Shown in pieces: positions 29,316 to 38,636 of a stretch of 64,000 nucleotides of DNA. Location: assembly GCA_049889815.1 (NCBI GenBank), contig JBMHCR010000021.1, positions 62,001 to 126,000 of the forward strand, in the 5' to 3' direction. A program made the translations under genes and the position numbers. This DNA comes from JBPOFY01 sp049889815. Lineage in GTDB: Bacteria; Verrucomicrobiota; Verrucomicrobiia; Opitutales; Coraliomargaritaceae. Position 1 is the stretch's first letter; the number at the start of each line of letters is the position of its first letter. The notes beneath the pieces were generated by a model that made no database searches, was not told the DNA's origin, and saw nothing but the letters and a program-made list of their open reading frames with translations.

Positions 29316-29858
29316 TTATGAGGGCTCCTCTTGTTTTTTGGATACCACGATTACGCCGATCATTGCCGCAAGCAGCAAAAATCCAGCTACCTGAAACGGT
29401 AGCATATATTTGGTAAAAAGACTGTAACCGAACGACTTCATCGAAGTGGTAAACGGAAGGCCTTCGCCCTCACCAGTCGGGTTTTTTTCAACCGGGAGGA
29501 GTTCGGGATTCGGAAGGTGGTCACCTGTCATGAAGGCAGTACAGACCAAAATAACCATGAGGCCAAAACCGACGATGGATGCACCCAGGGTCATTTTATC
29601 TTTAAGATAACTTGGTTCCCCCTTGTTCACATCTAGCAACATGATGATAAACAGGAACAGCACCATGACCGCACCTGCGTAAACCAGCACCTGAAGAATA
29701 GCGAGGAAGTAAGCCTCCAACAAAACAAACAAGGCAGCAGTGCCAACGAAAGAAACGATCATAGCCATAGCGCCATTGACCGCATTCGGGCTGACAACCA
29801 TCACAAAGGCGGAGATTAGCACAGTCGCTGCAAATATATAAAACAGTATGTCTATCAT
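29316..29858 (-). CDS. nuoJ: NADH-quinone oxidoreductase subunit J
   Basis: A 180-residue five-helix subunit. The core LEAYFLAILQVLVYAGAVM and VLFLFIIMLLDVN match NuoJ, including the helix with the pi-bulge region. The polar loop before the last helix (PVEKNPTGEGEG) is longer than in short homologues. It lies 36 bases after nuoI, the widest gap within the membrane-arm part. Confidence 0.93.
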   Translation of the reverse strand: MIDILFYIFAATVLISAFVMVVSPNAVNGAMAMIVSFVGTAALFVLLEAYFLAILQVLVYAGAVMVLFLFIIMLLDVNKGEPSYLKDKMTLGASIVGFGLMVILVCTAFMTGDHLPNPELLPVEKNPTGEGEGLPFTTSMKSFGYSLFTKYMLPFQVAGFLLLAAMIGVIVVSKKQEEPS

Positions 29859-29894
29859 CAGACTCGAATTTAAAAAGTATTTTGCGTCGCTCGT

Positions 29895-30443
29895 CTAGTG
29901 AGCGTTTCCTTTTTCTTCGGCAGACTTCTTTTTATCCCATTTGAAGTGCTTGTCGGGAAGCGTGCCACCAAGCTCGTAGAGCCTTTCCTTATTGTTGACC
30001 ATTTCTTCGCGACTGTAACCAGAGAGTGTAAAAATATCCTGCAAGAAAATCGCTTCTTCTGGACAGACTTCCTGACAAAGCCCGCAGTAGATGCAACGCA
30101 GCATATTGATATCAAATTCCTGCGGCGCTTTTTCAACGTGCGCACGATCAGGCTCTACTTCGCAATCAATTTCGCCTGGCTGAATACGGATCGCCTTTGG
30201 CGGGCAGACGAACTCACACAGCTGGCAAGACACGCACTTTTCGCGGCCGTTCGGGTCTTTGACCAATGTTGGCACTCCCCGATAATTATCAGGGATCGCC
30301 GGGCGCTCTTCCGGATACTGAAGCGTTATCGGCTTCTGCACCAGAGTCTTGGCGGTCGTCACCAAGCCCCCAACGATTTGTGGGATAAAGGTCTTTTCCG
30401 CGAAGGTCAGCGGCTTTCTTTCGAGAACTTTAGTCTTAGCCAT
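29895..30443 (-). CDS. nuoI: NADH-quinone oxidoreductase subunit I (2x[4Fe-4S])
   Basis: A 182-residue ferredoxin-like subunit carrying clusters N6a and N6b. The two motifs are CVSCQLCEFVCPPKAIRI and CIYCGLCQEVCPEEAIFL. The N-terminal ~60 residues form the membrane-surface helix (LVTTAKTLVQKPITLQYPE), and a charged tail follows the second motif. It transfers electrons from NuoG towards NuoB. Confidence 0.95.
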   Translation of the reverse strand: MAKTKVLERKPLTFAEKTFIPQIVGGLVTTAKTLVQKPITLQYPEERPAIPDNYRGVPTLVKDPNGREKCVSCQLCEFVCPPKAIRIQPGEIDCEVEPDRAHVEKAPQEFDINMLRCIYCGLCQEVCPEEAIFLQDIFTLSGYSREEMVNNKERLYELGGTLPDKHFKWDKKKSAEEKGNAH

Positions 30444-30448
30444 GATGA

Positions 30449-31549
30449 TTATACGTTCATTCTATCAATGAGAGCGATGAGCAAGGTATTGAACACCAAG
30501 TTCGCGATAGCGAGCGGAAGGAGAATCTTCCATCCGAGTGACATCACTTGGTCGTAACGGAAGCGCGGCAGTGTCCAGCGCACCCAGATGAAAAAGAAAA
30601 TCATGAAGAAGACCTTCGACATGAACCACACTACTGAAAGCACGGTGCCAAAGTAACCATCACCCCAGGGGTTTGCGATGCCCGGGAGAAAGTTCCAACC
30701 GCCGAGGAATAGGCAGACGAACAATGCCGAGCCCATGATCACGTGCGCGTATTCCGCCACGAAGAAAAGGCCAAACTTAAAACAGCCATATTCGGTGTGG
30801 AAACCACCCACGAGGTCAGTTTCCGACTCTGCCATATCGAATGGAAGGCGGTTGGTTTCTGCGAAGACTGCGACGAGGAAAATGAGCGCAGAAAGCGGTT
30901 GCCAGATAGCAAGCCAAAGCATCTCTTGTGATTCGATCACGCCGAAAAGTGACATGCCGTGCTCAGAACCGGGAGCGGCCGACCACATGAAAACCGGCAG
31001 GATCGCGAGACCCATAGCAAGCTCGTAAGAGATCATCTGAGCGGACGAACGGATCGCGCCGAGGAATGGGTACTTACTGTTCGAGGACCAGCCCGCGAGA
31101 ACGATGCCGTACACACCGAGCGATGAAATACCCAGGATAAAGAGCATACCGATCTCGATGTTTGCGAGCACCAATGGCTGCACGACACCATTCGGATCCA
31201 CATAGCGACCAAACGGAAGCACCACCATAGTCGTCAACGCAGGGGCAAGCGCCACAAGCGGTGCGAGGTAGTAATAAAATTTGTTAACGTGCCCAGGAGT
31301 GATCTCCTCTTTAAAAAGGAACTTGAGACCATCAGCCGCGGGCTGGAAGATACCGAGGCCAGTGAGGAAATTACCCAAAATAGGAAAATGCCCCACTAGC
31401 GGAAGGCGTGTGCGGTTAGGACCGACACGACCTTGAATCCAGCTGGAGACTTTACGTTCGGCAAGGACCGAGTAACTACACAGGCCCATGAAGACCGAAA
31501 TCATCGTCAACGCAAAAGCGATCGGAAGAAGCAAAGCTAAGTAATCCAT
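30449..31549 (-). CDS. nuoH: NADH-quinone oxidoreductase subunit H
   Basis: A 366-residue membrane subunit with eight to nine helices, forming the quinone channel with NuoB and NuoD. Signatures are VLAERKVSSWIQGRVGPNR and ETNRLPFDMAESETDLVGG. Its stop lies five bases before the nuoI start. Confidence 0.95.
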   Translation of the reverse strand: MDYLALLLPIAFALTMISVFMGLCSYSVLAERKVSSWIQGRVGPNRTRLPLVGHFPILGNFLTGLGIFQPAADGLKFLFKEEITPGHVNKFYYYLAPLVALAPALTTMVVLPFGRYVDPNGVVQPLVLANIEIGMLFILGISSLGVYGIVLAGWSSNSKYPFLGAIRSSAQMISYELAMGLAILPVFMWSAAPGSEHGMSLFGVIESQEMLWLAIWQPLSALIFLVAVFAETNRLPFDMAESETDLVGGFHTEYGCFKFGLFFVAEYAHVIMGSALFVCLFLGGWNFLPGIANPWGDGYFGTVLSVVWFMSKVFFMIFFFIWVRWTLPRFRYDQVMSLGWKILLPLAIANLVFNTLLIALIDRMNV

Positions 31550-31564
31550 ATCGAAAAATCCGCT

Positions 31565-33289
31565 TTAGGCCTCAGCCGTTGCTAAATGCGCCTCCTTAAA
31601 CGCGACAGGGTCGTATTTCAGACTCTTGGTTTCTACAAAGGGCAGATCGAGAAAGGCGGTTGGATCGAGTTCGAGCCCCTCTTCTGGGATGCGACTCCAA
31701 CGAATTTCTGCGTCGAATTGGGCCACTCCTTCGGCGATGTGGGCCCATGCACCATCGATAGATCCAGATGGAATCTTTTCGTCCGCAAGTGCTTCCGCGA
31801 TGTGTTCGAACACCATAAAGTCAGAAATCAAACCACGTGGCCCAGGAACCGCAGCCTTAAAACGCTGTAGGCGGAACGATTGATTGATAAAAGACCCGTC
31901 CTTCTCAAAAACCGAAAGCGAAGGAATGACAACCGCCGCAGACTCGCTGACTTCGTTCGCGTGGGTGCCCGCATAAATAACTTTAACCTTTTTGAGCAGT
32001 TCTGCAGAAACACCCAACTGCGTTACATCTTCGTTCACAATGAAGAGTGTGTCGACCGACCCAGACTCGATCTTGGAAATGAGGTCACTGAAATCTGAAC
32101 CTGGAAGCTGATCGATCAAACCATTCACAAGCGCACCGCGTAAATTCGGTGTGCGGTCTTCCGAGAGTAAGATGCCATCAGCCGCACCGTTATGACTGAC
32201 CATGGCAACAGATGCCCCGCTACGTTCGGCAATCGCTTTACAGTAGAACTGCTCTTCAACTGAACTGTGGGCAGAAGCAACAACCGCTACCTTGCCAACT
32301 TTCAGAAGTCCTGCAGCAGCCGCAGCAGTTTCCGCGGAAGTCGTATGCACGCCATTAATAGTGTAATGCGTGAGACGATCGCCTTCTTCGATCACCTTAA
32401 ATATCTCGCGACCAGAATCAGTCATCCAGGTGTCGTTAACTGCGTCATTACGACGCGGAGTGATGCGATAAATCTTACCCTCACGGCTCCAGATTTCTGT
32501 GTTCGCGCCAACACTACTTTCAATGCAAATACTCTGTGTGCGCTTCAAAAACCACACACGCATCTTAAAGCGAAAGTCCGTGCTTGTAAGTGCACCCACC
32601 GGGCAGATATCGACCGTGTTAAGTGAGTAGTTATGAGAAAGGTCTTTTCCTGGATAGCAGGTCAGCGTCGAGTATGTGCCGCGGTCGACAAAGCCAAGCA
32701 CATCATCGTCCGCAATTTCCTTACTGAATCGGATACAGCGTGAGCAGAGGATACACCTCTCGTCGTCAAGTGTGACACGCGGCCCGAGCTTTGTGCGCTT
32801 TGGTTTAACGTTCTTATCCTCAATAAAGCGGCTGTAACCACGACCGTGCTCAGCTGAAAATTCCTGTAGGCGACACTCGCCTGCTTGGTCGCAAATCGGG
32901 CAATCCAGCGGGTGATTGATGAGGAGAAACTCAGTCACGCCGTTACGCGACTCCTTAACCATTTCCGAAGCAGTGCGAATGTGCATTCCTGGAGCAGCAT
33001 TGGTCGCACAGCCGATCGTCGGCTTAGGCATCCAGCCAATTTTTTGCACACCGTTTTCGTCAAGGATCGCCTCGCCTGTGGCGCGGTCACGCATTGGCAT
33101 GCCCATCTCGACCATGCACATACGGCAGTTACCAGCGATACTAAGCTTCGGGTGATAGCAATAATGGGGAACTTCCTTACCCTTCCCGACCATCTTAACG
33201 GCCTCGATGATATTAGTGCCCTTGGGCACATCCACATCCTGACCGTCGATGTTAATAGTTACATGATCAACTACGCTTTTAACCTTCAT
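31565..33289 (-). CDS. nuoG: NADH-quinone oxidoreductase subunit G (short form)
   Basis: A 574-residue Fe-S subunit, well short of the ~900 residues of E. coli NuoG. The N-terminal region is complete: the [2Fe-2S] ligands around HYCYHPKLSIAGNCRMCMVE, the NHPLDCPICDQAGECRLQ cluster, then DERCILCSRCIRFSKE with the distal VDICPVGAL. The extra N7-type cysteine motif is not evident. The molybdopterin-like part is reduced to about 300 residues and keeps no cofactor site, which is common in shorter NuoG forms. It transfers electrons from NuoE/F to NuoI. Confidence 0.92.
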   Translation of the reverse strand: MKVKSVVDHVTINIDGQDVDVPKGTNIIEAVKMVGKGKEVPHYCYHPKLSIAGNCRMCMVEMGMPMRDRATGEAILDENGVQKIGWMPKPTIGCATNAAPGMHIRTASEMVKESRNGVTEFLLINHPLDCPICDQAGECRLQEFSAEHGRGYSRFIEDKNVKPKRTKLGPRVTLDDERCILCSRCIRFSKEIADDDVLGFVDRGTYSTLTCYPGKDLSHNYSLNTVDICPVGALTSTDFRFKMRVWFLKRTQSICIESSVGANTEIWSREGKIYRITPRRNDAVNDTWMTDSGREIFKVIEEGDRLTHYTINGVHTTSAETAAAAAGLLKVGKVAVVASAHSSVEEQFYCKAIAERSGASVAMVSHNGAADGILLSEDRTPNLRGALVNGLIDQLPGSDFSDLISKIESGSVDTLFIVNEDVTQLGVSAELLKKVKVIYAGTHANEVSESAAVVIPSLSVFEKDGSFINQSFRLQRFKAAVPGPRGLISDFMVFEHIAEALADEKIPSGSIDGAWAHIAEGVAQFDAEIRWSRIPEEGLELDPTAFLDLPFVETKSLKYDPVAFKEAHLATAEA

Positions 33290-33290
33290 G

Positions 33291-34655
33291 TTAAATCAAC
33301 GTGGTCTCCGTGGCTGCAGCCTTACCATCTTTACGACGGGCGGCTTGTTCCCGTGCTTTTTCAACGAATTCATCCTTAAATTTCTCAATAAAGCTCTGCA
33401 CGGGCCATGAAGCAGCTTCACCGAATGCACAAATTGTACGACCTGCAATTTGGTCGGCAATGTTTTTCAACAAGTCTGCGTCCTCCTCGCGTGCGTTGCC
33501 GCTAACCATGCGCTGGGTAACCTTGCGCATCCACGGCACACCTTCACGGCATGGCGTGCATTGTCCGCAACTCTCGTGTGCGTAAAAGTAATTAATATTC
33601 GCAAGTGCTTCGACCATGTCCGTGGTGTCATCCATCACGATCACACCACCAGATCCGGACATCGAACCAACTGCCATAAGGCTATCGAAGTCCATCGGGA
33701 TGTCCTCGATGCCCCAATCGAACTCAGTGCCATCTTTAAGCTTACCCCTGAAGCGCTCGTCTGCACGAAGGATTTTTGCGGAAGAGCCACCAGGAATAAC
33801 AGCCTTGAGTTTCCGTCCAGGCTTTAGACCGCCACAGACATCATAAATCAGCTCGCCTAAGGTAATTGCCGCGCAAGGAAACTCGTAGTAACCTGGCTTT
33901 TCAACGTGACCCGAAACGCACCAAATACGTGTGCCAGTATTTCCAGGTGTGCCGATTTCAGAAAATGCTTTGCCGCCCATCTCAACGATATGCTTAACGT
34001 CACAAAGTGTTTCAACATTGTTCACGATAGTCGGGCACTGATAAAGGCCGAGCGCAGCTGGAAAATACGGAGGCTTGATGCGCGGATTAGCGCGATTGCC
34101 TTCGAGCGACTCGATTAAACCAGTCTCTTCACCACAAATATAAGCACCCGCGCCTCGGTGGACAATGATATCGCAGGAATAACCGGTGCCCAAAATATTT
34201 TCACCGAGGAAATTCTTTTCGCGGGCTTCTTCGATCGCGCGTTCAAGAATCTTGTAACCCTCAAAGAACTCACCTCGAATATAGATGAATGCCAACTTCG
34301 CCTGAATAGCGAAAGCGGAGCACATCATACCCTCAATCAGCTGATGCGGATCTTTGTGAACAATCTGACGATCTTTGAAAGTGCCCGGCTCGGATTCATC
34401 GCAGTTGCAAACCAAATAGATCGGCTTACCGGACTTGCGGTCTAAGAACTTCCACTTCATGCCTGCGGGAAAGCCCGCTCCGCCGCGTCCTCGCACACCG
34501 GACTCCATGACTTCCGCACAGATATCTTCGGGCTTCATCGTGACCGCCTTCTTCAATTGCTCGTAACCACCGTTCTTGATGTAGCAATCAATATCGTTGG
34601 TGTAGCCTGGCTCATCAACGTGTTTAAAAATTAACCTGTGTTCCTTATGTTCCAT
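33291..34655 (-). CDS. nuoF: NADH-quinone oxidoreductase subunit F
   Basis: A 454-residue NADH-oxidising flavoprotein subunit. The FMN/NADH loop is GRGGAGFPAGMKW, the second GRGGAGAYICGEET-like stretch appears as GAGAYICGEETGLIESLEG, and the [4Fe-4S] N3 ligands are in ESCGQCTPCREGVPWM with a distal Cys in GRTICAFGEA. One base separates its stop from the nuoG start. NADH is the expected donor. Confidence 0.95.
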   Translation of the reverse strand: MEHKEHRLIFKHVDEPGYTNDIDCYIKNGGYEQLKKAVTMKPEDICAEVMESGVRGRGGAGFPAGMKWKFLDRKSGKPIYLVCNCDESEPGTFKDRQIVHKDPHQLIEGMMCSAFAIQAKLAFIYIRGEFFEGYKILERAIEEAREKNFLGENILGTGYSCDIIVHRGAGAYICGEETGLIESLEGNRANPRIKPPYFPAALGLYQCPTIVNNVETLCDVKHIVEMGGKAFSEIGTPGNTGTRIWCVSGHVEKPGYYEFPCAAITLGELIYDVCGGLKPGRKLKAVIPGGSSAKILRADERFRGKLKDGTEFDWGIEDIPMDFDSLMAVGSMSGSGGVIVMDDTTDMVEALANINYFYAHESCGQCTPCREGVPWMRKVTQRMVSGNAREEDADLLKNIADQIAGRTICAFGEAASWPVQSFIEKFKDEFVEKAREQAARRKDGKAAATETTLI

Positions 34656-34677
34656 CTGAGTAAATTAAATAAGTGAC

Positions 34678-35157
34678 CTAGAGCTGACCTGCTTTAAGTT
34701 TTTCGGCAAACTCAGTCGCTGTTTCCGGGGTAACGTTGGTGTATTCTTCTTCGCCGACCATCACAACCGGAGCCTTGCCACAATCCGCGTGACATTCAAC
34801 AAACTCTAGCGTGGCCTCACCATCTTCACTGGTATGACCGACCTTGCAGTTGAAGACTTCTTCAAACTTTTTGCAGGTCTGATAAGCTCCAGCAAGCGCA
34901 CATGGAAGCGTCCGGCATACGCGGATGTGATGTTTACCTGTAGGTTCCTGACGCAGCATCGGGTAAAACGTTACAATCTCTAGGACATTGATCGGTTGCA
35001 GATCGAGGCGTTTAGCAATCCACTCGATAGCTTCTGATGATAAGTAACCTTGATCTTCCTGCACCAAGTGGCAAAGGGGTAGCGCAGCACTCTTCACCGT
35101 CGGATAACGCGGGACGAGTTTATCGACTTTCTCAATTGTTTCGGGTTTTAAATTCAT
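34678..35157 (-). CDS. nuoE: NADH-quinone oxidoreductase subunit E
   Basis: A 159-residue thioredoxin-fold subunit with one [2Fe-2S] cluster. The four ligands are in VCRTLPCALAGA and FVECHADCGKAPVVMV. The N-terminal helical bundle (AALPLCHLVQEDQGYLSSEA) precedes the fold. Together with NuoF and NuoG it makes up the dehydrogenase module. Confidence 0.95.
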   Translation of the reverse strand: MNLKPETIEKVDKLVPRYPTVKSAALPLCHLVQEDQGYLSSEAIEWIAKRLDLQPINVLEIVTFYPMLRQEPTGKHHIRVCRTLPCALAGAYQTCKKFEEVFNCKVGHTSEDGEATLEFVECHADCGKAPVVMVGEEEYTNVTPETATEFAEKLKAGQL

Positions 35158-35190
35158 GGTTTCAGCTTTTCAAATGTTAAGCGTTTCCAA

Positions 35191-36429
35191 CTAGCGGTCA
35201 CATTCCCCCATAACGAAGTCGAGCGATCCAAGGATCACTGTGATATCTGTCAGATAGTGGCCGGGAATCAGCTTATCCAGAATACTGAGATTACAGAAAG
35301 ACGGCCCGCGGATTTTCAAGCGGTATGGGACTCCCCCACCCTTGGATACAACGAAGAAACCGAGTGCACCTTTGGGATTTTCCGCCTCGAAATAAACCTC
35401 ACCCGCAGGAACCTGAGGACCTTCAGTAACAATCATGAAGTTCTGGATAAGTTCCTCCATACTGGTAAGAACCTTCGCCTTTTGCGGAGCAAATATCTTC
35501 TTAGCATCCTCGGCGTAGTAAGAACCTTCCGGGAACTGATCAATACACTGCTTGATGATACGCACCGACTGCCGGATCTCTTCAGCACGCATAAGATAAC
35601 GGTCATAACAATCACCATTTGTGCCGATAGGCACATCGAATTCGTATTTATCGTAGCCAAGGTATGGTTTATCCTTGCGCAAATCCAAATCGACACCGGA
35701 TGCACGAAGGTTTGGACCTGTGATTCCATAGGCGATCGCATCCTCCTTTGAAATCGTGCCGATACCAACAGTACGATCCATAAAGATACGATTACGCGTC
35801 AGAAGCTTATCAACTTGATCGACGACCGGGATCACACCCTTACAGAAATCAAGCACACGGCCGAGCCAGCCGTCCGGTATGTCGCGAGCGACTCCACCGA
35901 TGCGCGTGTAACTGGTTGTGAAACGAGCGCCTGTAAGCTCTTCGAAAAGTGTGTAAAGTTTTTCACGCTCGGTGAAGGTATACATGAAAACGGTCCATGC
36001 ACCCGCATCCATACCGTAGACGCCGACCCCAAGAAGGTGCGATGAAATACGTGCCAGTTCACAGCAAAGCACACGAATCGCCTCGCAACGCTCGGGCACT
36101 TCAAGGTTGGCAAGCTTCTCTACCGCAATCGCATAGGCGACGTTATTTGCTAGCGGTGCCAAGTAATCCAAGCGATCGGTATACGGCACAAACTGATTGT
36201 AGGTCATGTTTTCAGCGATCTTTTCATCACCGCGGTGAAGGTAGCCGAGCACGGGTTCGCACTTCTTAACCACATCGCCGTCCAGCTCCATCATCAGCCG
36301 CAAAACGCCGTGTGTGGTTGGGTGCGAAGGACCGACATTCAGCGCCATGGTATCGCCCTGAAGTTCTGTCTCGAACTGCCCCGCGCGCGAAACAACATCA
36401 CCGATTGAAATCTCTTTAGTCGTAGCCAT
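35191..36429 (-). CDS. nuoD: NADH-quinone oxidoreductase subunit D (49 kDa)
   Basis: A 412-residue subunit at the quinone-reduction site. Landmarks are LNVGPSHPTTHGVLRLMMELDGD with the quinone-site His, GYLHRGDEKIAENMTYNQ, and the C-terminal LGSLDFVMGECDR. It is a stand-alone protein, not the NuoCD fusion found in enterobacteria. Confidence 0.96.
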   Translation of the reverse strand: MATTKEISIGDVVSRAGQFETELQGDTMALNVGPSHPTTHGVLRLMMELDGDVVKKCEPVLGYLHRGDEKIAENMTYNQFVPYTDRLDYLAPLANNVAYAIAVEKLANLEVPERCEAIRVLCCELARISSHLLGVGVYGMDAGAWTVFMYTFTEREKLYTLFEELTGARFTTSYTRIGGVARDIPDGWLGRVLDFCKGVIPVVDQVDKLLTRNRIFMDRTVGIGTISKEDAIAYGITGPNLRASGVDLDLRKDKPYLGYDKYEFDVPIGTNGDCYDRYLMRAEEIRQSVRIIKQCIDQFPEGSYYAEDAKKIFAPQKAKVLTSMEELIQNFMIVTEGPQVPAGEVYFEAENPKGALGFFVVSKGGGVPYRLKIRGPSFCNLSILDKLIPGHYLTDITVILGSLDFVMGECDR

Positions 36430-36435
36430 GCGAAA

Positions 36436-37050
36436 TTAGTCTGTGGGTTTCTCCTTTTGCTCGGTCCAGCTCTCGTCTTTAGCTCGAGGCTCTGTCTGGC
36501 TCATAGGTCCGTCGCCAGATGAAGTAAACGGGCCGCCCATCATCGGCGCGGGAAGCACAATCGCTCCGGTTGCTTCTGCAATGTCGTCGGCCGGCAACGG
36601 CGTTTCGATACCAGCGAGTGGGAACTCTTTGCGAAGAGGATGATACGGGTAGGTATCCCACATCAAAATACGGCGCAGATTCGGGTGCCCTTCGTAGCGA
36701 ATGCCCATTAGGTCGAAGGTTTCACGCTCGTGCCAATTGGCCGCTGGATACAGTTTAGTAAGCGACGGCAAGGTCGGCTCGATATCGTCAGGGCAATCAA
36801 CAGCCACACGCAAATAATTGTGCTTGGTCGTCGATAAAAAGTGGTAAATGCCGGTGAAGCGCGGACTCTGCACGTCCCAGTCTACGGCAGTCACATCGAG
36901 CAGCATATCGTAATCGAAGTCATCGTGCAGCGCGGTGCAAAACTCGATAAGCTTGTCCGCTGGGCAGTTCACAGCCAAATGGTCCGAAGATGTTCGCTCC
37001 GTTAAAAAATCGAAGCGCTCGGTTAAATGAGCCAAATCGCTCTCACCCAT
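36436..37050 (-). CDS. nuoC: NADH-quinone oxidoreductase subunit C (30 kDa)
   Basis: A 204-residue hydrophilic subunit. The core LYPAANWHERETFDLMGIRYEGHPNLRRILM-type signature is present (WHERETFDLMGI and HPNLRRILMWDTYPYHPLRK). The C-terminal ~45 residues are a polar, low-complexity tail after the fold ends, longer than usual. The gene lies three bases behind nuoB. Confidence 0.95.
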   Translation of the reverse strand: MGESDLAHLTERFDFLTERTSSDHLAVNCPADKLIEFCTALHDDFDYDMLLDVTAVDWDVQSPRFTGIYHFLSTTKHNYLRVAVDCPDDIEPTLPSLTKLYPAANWHERETFDLMGIRYEGHPNLRRILMWDTYPYHPLRKEFPLAGIETPLPADDIAEATGAIVLPAPMMGGPFTSSGDGPMSQTEPRAKDESWTEQKEKPTD

Positions 37051-37053
37051 AGC

Positions 37054-37599
37054 TCAGCTTTCCTTTCTTGCTCCAGCCAACTCTTTCGACTCAGCCTTTT
37101 CGGGGATCAAGTTTTTGACCGCTTGCTCACGGCCAATCTTGTCCTGCAATTTAATCATCGCGTCCAACAACGCTTCGGGGCGTGGAGGACATCCACTAAC
37201 ATAAACATCTACCGGAACGATACGATCCACTCCTTGGAGGGTAGCGTAGGAACGATACATTCCGCCCGTGCTTGCACAAGCGCCCATCGCAACCACCCAT
37301 TTCGGCTCTCCCATTTGATCGTAAATCCGGCGGACTACCTCCGCCATCTTGTAGGTTACCGTACCAGCAACAATCATGCAGTCAGCCTGACGCGGCGAAA
37401 ACCGCATTACTTCCATACCGAATCGCGAAATGTCGAAGCGAGAACCGCCGGCAGCCATCAGTTCAATCGCACAACAAGCGAGGCCCATTGGCATCGGCCA
37501 GACGGAATGTTTGCGAATCCAGTTAATGACCGCATCAGCTTGGGTGACAATAATTTCACCTTCAACTTTGCTATCATATGCGACGTTCTTGTTCTGCAT
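37054..37599 (-). CDS. nuoB: NADH-quinone oxidoreductase subunit B (PSST)
   Basis: A 181-residue subunit with the terminal [4Fe-4S] cluster N2. The ligands are in GLACCAIELMAAGG, GACASTGGMYRSY and VSGCPPRPEALL. It is the first gene of this operon, which is unusual because nuoA normally precedes it; the 169 bases upstream contain no nuoA. Start is ATG at 37599, after which the region is shared with the divergent promoter of the FmdB-like gene. Confidence 0.96.
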   Translation of the reverse strand: MQNKNVAYDSKVEGEIIVTQADAVINWIRKHSVWPMPMGLACCAIELMAAGGSRFDISRFGMEVMRFSPRQADCMIVAGTVTYKMAEVVRRIYDQMGEPKWVVAMGACASTGGMYRSYATLQGVDRIVPVDVYVSGCPPRPEALLDAMIKLQDKIGREQAVKNLIPEKAESKELAGARKES

Positions 37600-37768
37600 G
37601 TAGTTTTTAGTGCCAGTAGTTAATCGGTTGGGAACTTAGTTTGAGGCTTAACCCATGCAAGCTACAATTTGCATTTGTGATGGTTTTGCGAAATAGACAA
37701 AGCTCGAGGGTTGCGCTCGCAGCTATACACCGCTGAATACTGATAGAACCTACACAGAAAAATAGATC

Positions 37769-38107
37769 ATGCCTACATACGTATATCAAGAAGTCCTACC
37801 AGACGGTAGCGACGGAGAAGCCTTTGAATATATCCAACGAATGGCGGACGAACCATTAAAGACGCATCCCAAAACCGGAAATCCAGTCCGCAAAGTATTT
37901 CACGCACCCAACGTATCAAATCAATACACAGAAGGTGCCACGAAGAGTCAGCTGACCGCCGATAACGTGGAAAAACATGGATTTACTCGCTACGAAAAGG
38001 ACAAGCTGACTGGGAAATACCATAAAACAGCGGGTAAGGACGAACTAGCCCCCGACGTCGTGGACGCCAAAAAACTCAAGGATATGCAGCAAAACGGCTT
38101 AATTTAG
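37769..38107 (+). CDS. FmdB-like small protein without the zinc-ribbon cysteines
   Basis: A 112-residue protein whose first 50 residues follow the FmdB/CxxC_CxxC_SSSS pattern (MPTYVY at the start, EAFEYIQRMADEPLK, then PVRKVF). Where FmdB proteins have two CxxC pairs it has EVLPDG and HPKTGN, so it should not bind zinc. The rest is hydrophilic and lysine-rich (TRYEKDKLTGKYHKTAGKD). FmdB-type proteins are suspected regulators. This one is divergent from the nuo operon across a 169-bp intergenic region. Confidence 0.7.
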   Translation: MPTYVYQEVLPDGSDGEAFEYIQRMADEPLKTHPKTGNPVRKVFHAPNVSNQYTEGATKSQLTADNVEKHGFTRYEKDKLTGKYHKTAGKDELAPDVVDAKKLKDMQQNGLI

Positions 38108-38636
38108 TCGCGAATACCGTGGACTCCAAACTGTAGATTCACCTCGAAGCACGGATTCGCGAAATCACTCATACCGACTTCTATAATTGATTTTCTGATG
38201 CGCTGCATAAATAGCGCTTATCTCCTATGAAACTCGGCTAATGCTTATTTTATGAAGGTAAACAAAGCTGCCACTGCCAAGCCCTTTGAAACCGAACCTG
38301 TCGCGTTGAAAGAGATCGCCTAGATTGATCCGATTCGGACACGGGTATTTGTCGCAGACGAAAACAATCATCCAAGCGGTTTACGCATTAAGCCAAGATA
38401 GATCTCTCGCTCCTCGTATCGGCTGGGTAGACTTCCGTTTTTTTACAAAATAGAGCTATGGACACACAGATACGCAAAGGTCTTATGCACGTAACCAGCG
38501 TGCACAAATTGTGAAGTAAGACGCCTGGGGACCCAAGGTCTTACGCTCGCTCAACGATCGAGTCATTGAACCCTTGAGGCGCAAGCGACTTATTTCCACG
38601 CAAGTCTGTGCCCCGCACACCTAGCCCTTCATAAGC
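38108..38636. other. Long gene-poor region with a possible gene remnant
   Basis: About 530 bases without a credible intact gene. At 38252-38401 a frame starting MKVNKAATAKPFETEPVAL is broken by an in-frame TAG at 38321 and continues IDPIRTRVFVADENNHPSG before the next stop. It could be the relic of a small gene. Nothing else (tRNA, riboswitch, array) is recognisable. Confidence 0.3.
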
